Part shown: piece by piece, positions 23,231-27,312 of the stretch
How the letters are laid out: every line of letters starts with the position of its first letter
How positions within the stretch are numbered: position 1 is the first letter of the stretch
Virus record (IMG/VR): IMGVR_UViG_3300046512_000280
Span: 1 to 27,312 of that record
DNA length: 27,312 nucleotides
From: a virus
Direction: 5' to 3' (one strand)
The notes under the pieces: model-generated
Seen by the model: only the letters and a program-made list of their open reading frames with translations
Database searches by the model: none
What the model was told of the DNA's origin: nothing
Made by a program: the position numbers and the translations under genes

Positions 23231-23769
23231 ACTGCATCCTCACGCATACCGGAAGACGATTTGATCTGTTTGAGCCGGACGCAGACATGATCGATCCACG
23301 GGATATTTCCCACTCGCTCGCCCACCTGTGCCGCTTCAACGGCCATACTCGCGAGTTCTACAGCGTGGCCCAACACAGCTGCATTGTCGCGGACCTGGTG
23401 CCCGAAGAACACAAGCTTGCAGCCTTACTCCATGACGCCGCCGAAGCGTACCTAGGCGATATGACCCGGCCACTCAAGCAGTGGATACATGCCTACCAGG
23501 ACTTTGAATATTGGACCTGGCGGCGTGTATGCGAACGCTTCGACATTCCCTCCGAACTGCCCGGCTGTGTTCAGCAGGCCGACCTGATTGCCTTAGCCAC
23601 CGAACGCCGCGACCTCATGTCAACCGACCCGGCTATCTGGGATTGTCTGATCGGCATTGAACCCATGGCTGAATCCATCCGTCCATGGCCCGCCACCGAA
23701 GCACTGCTCACGTTTCACCAGCGCCTGATGGACCAACTCGTTATCAAACACCGGAGGAAAGCGGCATGA
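23227..23769 (+). CDS. HD-domain phosphohydrolase, YfbR-like
   Basis: 180 residues. HSLAHLCRFNGHTREFYSVA, then QHSCIVADLV, LLHDAAEAYLGDMTRPLK and a late QQADLIALATERR give the H...HD...D metal-binding set of the HD superfamily, closest in outline to YfbR-type deoxynucleoside 5'-monophosphatases. A phage could use it to adjust nucleotide pools. AAGGAGG lies just before ATG 23227, and it overlaps its neighbours by 4 bp on each side. Confidence 0.8.
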   Translation: MNCILTHTGRRFDLFEPDADMIDPRDISHSLAHLCRFNGHTREFYSVAQHSCIVADLVPEEHKLAALLHDAAEAYLGDMTRPLKQWIHAYQDFEYWTWRRVCERFDIPSELPGCVQQADLIALATERRDLMSTDPAIWDCLIGIEPMAESIRPWPATEALLTFHQRLMDQLVIKHRRKAA

Positions 23770-24773
23770 AGACGGAACAGAACACCACTCAGACATCTAC
23801 CGCTTTGCTCCGCAACGCTACTGGCGTCGACACGACGGAAACAAACTGTCTCTGCTGCGCAGCAGCAGGCATTATTGCTTCTTCCAGCGCCACTGCCAAG
23901 GCACTTATACCCCACGAAAAGCTGCGCGAGGCAGCGACATCTGATGCAACGCTTATCGCTCGGGATCGCCCGCCCGCGCAGCCTCTTGTGGGGTATAAGC
24001 ACATTCAGGATTCAAATTGTGGCCAGTATTTCAGGAACCTCTGCGCCTGCTCCAACCGCAATCCTTCTGAGGGCTATGACCGCACGGTTTTTGGCCAGCT
24101 CCATGTAATATCGATCACGATTGTCAAATTCGGGATCAGAGAGAGAGCGCTGGGCATATTCTCGAACATCGCGCACCGCATGGCGCAATTCCAACCATCC
24201 CAGTGCCACCTCGGAAACAGGTACCTGGATGAAACTCACCTCCCTCGAAAGCGACTCACATTCCTGAAGCGACACAATAAGCTTGAGAACAGCGTCATGT
24301 TCTGGGTGCTTTTGAATTATGTAGCTATAGGAGTTAACCGAAACCTGCGTTGCGTATTTCGCCACCCCATATATTTTCTTAAGAAGCTCATTATCTTGGC
24401 TCTGCATAGCCTCGATTCGCTCATTGCTTTGCTTGTTAGCAACCCAAACAGCGATAAGGATAGCAACCACAGATCCAACAGCCTGAACCCACGCGGCAGC
24501 GTCTTCTTTTGCATCAAAAGCATCCAGCACGACGAAAAGAGCCCACCCAAGGGCTCCGGTAGCAAGGAAAACCCATACAGACCATATAGACGCCAATGCC
24601 ATACCTCGCGGTACTCTCCATCGGATCACGACTTGCTTCCTTTTCAGTTAGAAAACTCGGGGGAAAATGCCAGCTTCGTGCAGCCCAGTCCATGTAGGTC
24701 CTTTATGAGTCCTCTCAGTTACGAACTGTGCGACTCGCATCAACTCCAATCTGTAGCTCAGGAGGCAGCATGA
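23766..24773 (+). CDS. Unknown protein; start clear, 3' part doubtful
   Basis: ATG 23766 overlaps the HD gene as ATGA and has GGAGG upstream, so translation starts here. The first 80 residues (MKTEQNTTQTSTALLRNATG onward) include a Cys pair (CLCC) and cross the 96-bp hairpin. Beyond about 24010 the frame stays open but runs antisense to the membrane-protein gene 24012-24629 and looks like shadow translation. It then ends in an ATGA overlap with the prtN gene. A likely story is a short gene into whose 3' region a foreign gene was inserted, leaving the frame open by chance; a real 336-residue protein is less likely. Confidence 0.4.
   Translation: MKTEQNTTQTSTALLRNATGVDTTETNCLCCAAAGIIASSSATAKALIPHEKLREAATSDATLIARDRPPAQPLVGYKHIQDSNCGQYFRNLCACSNRNPSEGYDRTVFGQLHVISITIVKFGIRERALGIFSNIAHRMAQFQPSQCHLGNRYLDETHLPRKRLTFLKRHNKLENSVMFWVLLNYVAIGVNRNLRCVFRHPIYFLKKLIILALHSLDSLIALLVSNPNSDKDSNHRSNSLNPRGSVFFCIKSIQHDEKSPPKGSGSKENPYRPYRRQCHTSRYSPSDHDLLPFQLENSGENASFVQPSPCRSFMSPLSYELCDSHQLQSVAQEAA
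23904..23999. repeat. 96-bp imperfect hairpin element
   Basis: CTTATACCCCAC (23904-23915) pairs with GTGGGGTATAAG (23988-23999), and GCTGCGCG (23921-23928) with CGCGCAGC (23975-23982). With the partly matched 5 bp between, this is a 25-bp stem around a 46-nt loop. Possible dinucleotide CA on both sides. No T-run, so not a classic terminator. It lies inside a reading frame and at the 3' side of the opposite gene. Confidence 0.75.
24012..24629 (-). CDS. Two-segment membrane protein on the opposite strand (cargo gene)
   Basis: 205 residues from GTG 24629, with AAGGAAG 7 nt upstream; ATG 24602 is a weaker option. Two membrane segments: SIWSVWVFLATGALGWALFV and WVQAVGSVVAILIAVWVA, separated by an acidic loop (LDAFDAKEDAA). 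The rest is a helical cytosolic domain (ANKQSNERIEAMQSQDNELL onward). It is the only minus-strand gene within the rightward operon, lower in GC, and must have its own promoter. This is the usual picture of a moron gene expressed in the lysogen, such as a superinfection-exclusion or effector membrane protein. No family recognised. Confidence 0.75.
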   Translation of the reverse strand: MIRWRVPRGMALASIWSVWVFLATGALGWALFVVLDAFDAKEDAAAWVQAVGSVVAILIAVWVANKQSNERIEAMQSQDNELLKKIYGVAKYATQVSVNSYSYIIQKHPEHDAVLKLIVSLQECESLSREVSFIQVPVSEVALGWLELRHAVRDVREYAQRSLSDPEFDNRDRYYMELAKNRAVIALRRIAVGAGAEVPEILATI

Positions 24774-25045
24774 ATACAGCTTTCATCCTGATGGCTCAGT
24801 ACAACGGCCGGGCGATCATCCCGCTGGAACAAGTGTGTACGGACTACTTCACACACCTAACCACTGATATGTTCCAGCGCAAGGTGCTGGCTGGCCAGAT
24901 CAAGATCCCGATCACTCGCCTCGAGTCGAGCCAGAAAAGCGCAAAGGGAATCCACATCACCGACCTTGCGGCCTACCTCGATCTGCAAAGGGAAGCAGCA
25001 GTCAAGGAATGCAACCAACTCAGCGGATACCGCCGAGCCAGTTAA
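24770..25045 (+). CDS. prtN: Pyocin activator PrtN
   Basis: 91 residues from ATG 24770 (CAGGAGG 5 nt upstream). MNTAFILMAQYNGRAIIPLE, then YFTHLTTDMFQRKVLAG and IPITRLESSQKSAKGIHITD are close to P. aeruginosa PrtN, which binds P-boxes and switches on pyocin genes after the repressor PrtR is cleaved. Here the S24 repressor would hold it off through the operator at 20946. It is the last gene before the integrase and ends 1 bp from the integrase stop, convergent. Confidence 0.88.
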   Translation: MNTAFILMAQYNGRAIIPLEQVCTDYFTHLTTDMFQRKVLAGQIKIPITRLESSQKSAKGIHITDLAAYLDLQREAAVKECNQLSGYRRAS

Positions 25046-25046
25046 T

Positions 25047-26171
25047 TCATTGCTTGCCCCAGGCGCCCAGCTTCACGGGCGCCTGAATGATCTTTTCTAA
25101 CCACGGCCATTCGGCATAGTGGTCACCCCTCCCGCGAAGATGCGTGTATCTGCGCAACGAGTTCCAATCCCGATGCCCTGAAACACTAGCCACTCGGGGG
25201 ATATCCCAGTCCATTTCAAATAACCGACTCACGCCTTCATGCCGCAGATCATGGAAGTGCAGATCGTCAATCATCAAAAATTTGCATGCCTTAGCCCAAG
25301 CAGTGGAGATCGATGACGAGTTGTACGGGAAAATCTCCGCACGTTCTTTTGGCATGGTCTGCAGAATGCGCCAGGCTTCATCGGGGAGGTGACACCAAAC
25401 ATCGTTGCCGATCTTCTGCCCGGGGTTCTTCATGTCTCGCACCATCACCCGCTGACGCTCCTCATCGACGTCTTCCCACAGAATTCGACTGATCTCGTCC
25501 TGCCGGCGAGTGGAAAACAACGCGAAGCCAATGACTTTAAGCATGTTGATCGAACTGGGGCGACGTTGCAGCATGTCGACGAAATGCTTCAGCAGCTTAT
25601 CCAGTTCATCCTTCGTCGGCCGCCGGTCGCGCTCACGACTTTTCATGTTGTAGCCCAGCTTCCTTAATACCTTCCGAGCGTCCGCCATTGCATGGGCATC
25701 CACCTCATACCCCCAAGCTGGCCGGGCAATCGACAGGACTGCACCCAGATGCGCTAAATCATTGCCGGCAGTCTGCGGCTGAACACTGCCGCCCTCCTTG
25801 CTCATTCGCCAGAGCGCAAAGTCCACCAACCGTTGGCTATTTATGTCGGAATCTACAGTCTGACCAAACTCCGACGCGGCAATAGCATTCAGAGTGGCCT
25901 CCTTGGTTTTACCCAACGGTCGGACTTTCTCCATTTCATCCAGATACTGCTTGATCATGTCCTGGACCGTGACACCCTTGCGGTTCGCTCGCTCAATCGC
26001 ACCCGGCTGATCCAGTTCTGCCTCACGTCGCCGCACCCAGGCTTGAGCTGCCTGTTTCCGGGCGAAGGTCTGGCTCTCTTGGTAGACTTGCGCTCCCTCG
26101 CGGAACAGGCGTATTTGTGCCGTGTAGCTGACTGAGCCATCGGTGCGTTTTCGTGCTCTGATCGTTGCCAT
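25047..26171 (-). CDS. int: Tyrosine-type integrase of the dusA family
   Basis: 374 residues from ATG 26171 (MATIRARKR); the frame stays open upstream through the arm-site repeats but that part is not protein-like. The N-terminal 160 residues are the arm- and core-binding domains. The catalytic domain shows Arg in STRRQDEISR, HDLRHEG (HxxR), SGHRDW (His) and the nucleophile Tyr in LRRYTHL. It lies next to attR, reading inward. No clear ribosome site. TGGTACA repeats sit immediately before its start, so the protein may repress its own synthesis. Confidence 0.92.
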   Translation of the reverse strand: MATIRARKRTDGSVSYTAQIRLFREGAQVYQESQTFARKQAAQAWVRRREAELDQPGAIERANRKGVTVQDMIKQYLDEMEKVRPLGKTKEATLNAIAASEFGQTVDSDINSQRLVDFALWRMSKEGGSVQPQTAGNDLAHLGAVLSIARPAWGYEVDAHAMADARKVLRKLGYNMKSRERDRRPTKDELDKLLKHFVDMLQRRPSSINMLKVIGFALFSTRRQDEISRILWEDVDEERQRVMVRDMKNPGQKIGNDVWCHLPDEAWRILQTMPKERAEIFPYNSSSISTAWAKACKFLMIDDLHFHDLRHEGVSRLFEMDWDIPRVASVSGHRDWNSLRRYTHLRGRGDHYAEWPWLEKIIQAPVKLGAWGKQ

Positions 26172-26178
26172 AATCGAC

Positions 26179-26281
26179 TGGTACAATTCCGAAAGTGATT
26201 GGTACATTGTACCAGCACCATCGAAAAAACGCCTGAAAACGCCTAAAAACACGCTATAAACACGTTGAGCAAAATGGTACA
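26179..26281. repeat. Right integrase arm-type sites and phased repeats
   Basis: TGGTACA at 26179, 26200 and 26275 and inverted TGTACCA at 26208; 26200-26214 is the perfect palindrome TGGTACATTGTACCA. The string TTGTACCAGCACCA (26207-26220) is shared with 240-253. AAAACGCCT at 26226 and 26236 repeats with a 10-bp period, as expected for a helper protein such as Xis or a bending protein. TATAAA at 26255-26260 may be the -10 of a promoter for the restored dusA. Confidence 0.65.
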
Positions 26282-27284
26282 AAACACTCACTCTAGCCCA
26301 GTAAACTCACGCCCTGCGCTGTCTCGTCGGTTTTCCGTTGCCCCCATGATGGATTGGACCGACCGCCACTGCCGCTTTTTCCTGCGCCTGCTGTCGAAAA
26401 ACGCCCTGCTCTACACCGAAATGGTCACCACCGGAGCCCTGCTCAACGGCGATCACGAGCGTTTCCTGCGGCACAACGAGGCCGAGCATCCGCTGGCGTT
26501 GCAGCTTGGCGGCAGTGTGCCGCTGGACCTGGCGGCGTGTGCGCGCATGGCGCAGGAGCATGGTTACGACGAGGTGAACCTGAATGTCGGCTGCCCGAGT
26601 GATCGGGTGCAGAACAATATGATCGGCGCGTGCCTGATGGGGCATCCGCAGTTGGTGGCCGATTGTGTGAAGGCGATGCGTGATGCGGTGTCGATTCCGG
26701 TGACGGTCAAGCATCGGATCGGGATCAACGGGCGGGACAGTTACGAGCAGTTGTGTGATTTCGTCGGCACGGTGCGCGATGCCGGGTGCACCAGTTTTAC
26801 CGTGCATGCGCGGATCGCGATTCTGGAGGGGTTGTCGCCGAAGGAGAACCGCGACATTCCGCCCCTGCGTTATGACGTGGCGGCGCGGTTGAAGGCGGAT
26901 TTTCCGGAGCTGGAGATCATTCTCAACGGCGGGATCAAGACGCTGGAGGCCTGCCACGAGCATTTGCAGACCTTCGACGGCGTGATGTTGGGCCGCGAGG
27001 CGTATCACAACCCGTATGTGATGGCCGAGGTGGACCAGCAGCTGTTCGGCAGCACGGCGCCAGAGATCACACGTGCTGAAGCACTGGCGCAGCTGCGGCC
27101 GTATATCGCTGCACACGTCGACGCCGGCGGTTCGATGCACCACATCACTCGCCATGTGCTGGGGCTGGGCACCGGGTTCCCGGGTGCGCGCAAGTTTCGG
27201 CAGTTGTTGTCGGTGGATATCCACAAGGCCAAGGAGCCCCTGGCCTTGCTGGATCAAGCTGCGGAGCTGCTTGAAGGGCGTTAA
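26274..27284 (+). CDS. dusA: tRNA-dihydrouridine synthase A, restored by the element
   Basis: 336 residues from ATG 26274 (TTG 26265 would add three). FMN-dependent reduction of uridines in the D-loop of tRNA. SVAPMMDWTDRHCRFFLRLL is the FMN-binding start, NLNVGCPSDRVQNN holds the catalytic Cys, VKHRIGIN and LNGGIK are further Dus motifs; length is normal for DusA. The first 24 codons come from the element, so the gene now has a new N-terminus (MVQNTHSSPVNSRPALSRRF) and probably a new promoter. The remainder is host sequence. Confidence 0.95.
   Translation: MVQNTHSSPVNSRPALSRRFSVAPMMDWTDRHCRFFLRLLSKNALLYTEMVTTGALLNGDHERFLRHNEAEHPLALQLGGSVPLDLAACARMAQEHGYDEVNLNVGCPSDRVQNNMIGACLMGHPQLVADCVKAMRDAVSIPVTVKHRIGINGRDSYEQLCDFVGTVRDAGCTSFTVHARIAILEGLSPKENRDIPPLRYDVAARLKADFPELEIILNGGIKTLEACHEHLQTFDGVMLGREAYHNPYVMAEVDQQLFGSTAPEITRAEALAQLRPYIAAHVDAGGSMHHITRHVLGLGTGFPGARKFRQLLSVDIHKAKEPLALLDQAAELLEGR
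26346..26358 (+). repeat. attR core
   Basis: ATGATGGATTGGA, identical to 161-173, encoding MMDW of DusA. Confidence 0.88.
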
Positions 27285-27312
27285 TGCCCGGTTGTTCTCG
27301 CCATTTCAGCCA

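Larger units (their letters stand above)
161..26358. mobile_element. Prophage or phage-derived integrative element in dusA
   Basis: The ends are set by the 13-bp direct repeat ATGATGGATTGGA (161-173 and 26346-26358), each copy lying in the same DusA codons (MMDW). An integrase reading away from attR is next to the right end. Inside are lysogeny, early, late/lysis and cargo modules. Known from the literature: dusA is a common target of a distinct integrase family in Proteobacteria. Capsid, portal and most tail genes are absent and the terminase is truncated, so the element is probably defective or helper-dependent. The exact crossover inside the core cannot be fixed from one sequence. Confidence 0.93.

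Noticed and set aside
23715-24004. Two minus-strand frames that mirror part of the plus-strand protein
   Set aside because: The likeness comes from the 96-bp hairpin, which reads similarly on both strands.
26307-27257. A 316-residue frame on the minus strand
   Set aside because: Antisense to dusA, Arg/His/Gln-rich composition typical of shadow translation.
1-27312. tRNA or rRNA genes
   Set aside because: No cloverleaf-like or rRNA-like sequence seen; integration is into a protein gene, not a tRNA gene.

Overview
The window holds one complete integrated element of about 26.2 kb, a degraded or streamlined lambdoid prophage, inside the 5' end of the chromosomal dusA gene (tRNA-dihydrouridine synthase A) of a Pseudomonas, most likely of the fluorescens group. 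The evidence for Pseudomonas is the two PrtN-family pyocin-activator genes, a dusA-type integrase next to dusA, Pseudomonas-type LexA boxes, and a GC-rich codon style in dusA and most phage genes. A 13-bp core, ATGATGGATTGGA, is repeated at 161-173 (attL, behind a 25-codon dusA stub) and at 26346-26358 (attR, inside the restored dusA).

Layout. 1-181: host DNA and dusA stub. 182-1096: integrase arm-type repeats, one small gene, and unassigned DNA. 1097-7288: a compact, AT-richer five-gene operon on the + strand, made of an AbrB-like regulator, an N6-adenine DNA methyltransferase, a protein with two GHKL ATPase modules, a receiver-like protein and a protein of unknown family. I read it as an anti-phage defence or epigenetic system built around a phosphorelay, and it is the best candidate here for something undescribed. 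7289-15257: remnants, a small basic protein, a D12-class DNA adenine methylase, two LexA boxes with a candidate SOS small RNA, and the late block on the - strand (holin, tail-like protein, terminase small subunit, truncated terminase large subunit, tailspike, endolysin, nested Rz/Rz1). No portal, capsid, protease or main tail gene is present. The terminase large subunit loses its nuclease half and its stop codon overlaps the tailspike start.

14956-15232 carries about ten copies of an 8-bp motif (GTAGGACA) in both orientations around an AT-rich, palindrome-rich centre. It sits next to the Q-like antiterminator and a TOPRIM/VapE primase-helicase and looks like a replication origin. 15258-19125: the early lytic block on the - strand (Cro-like, CII-like, TraR/DksA-like, primase-helicase, Q-like).

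19146-20964: the immunity region. A self-cleaving S24 repressor is flanked by two pairs of matching operators, one at the cro promoter and one at a promoter reading right, with a membrane-anchored nuclease-like lysogeny gene between them. 21001-25045: a + strand operon under that second operator (antirepressor-like, two PrtN paralogues, HD hydrolase, small unknowns), interrupted by an opposite-strand membrane-protein gene and a 96-bp hairpin element. 25047-26171: integrase.

Inferred wiring: DNA damage activates RecA, the repressor cleaves itself, the cro and rightward promoters open, PrtN proteins are made, and LexA-controlled genes near 8.7-8.9 kb rise in parallel. Because particle genes are missing, the element is probably either a defective prophage kept for its cargo or a satellite-like element that depends on a helper. 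Functions are inferred from motifs read by eye; no database search was run.
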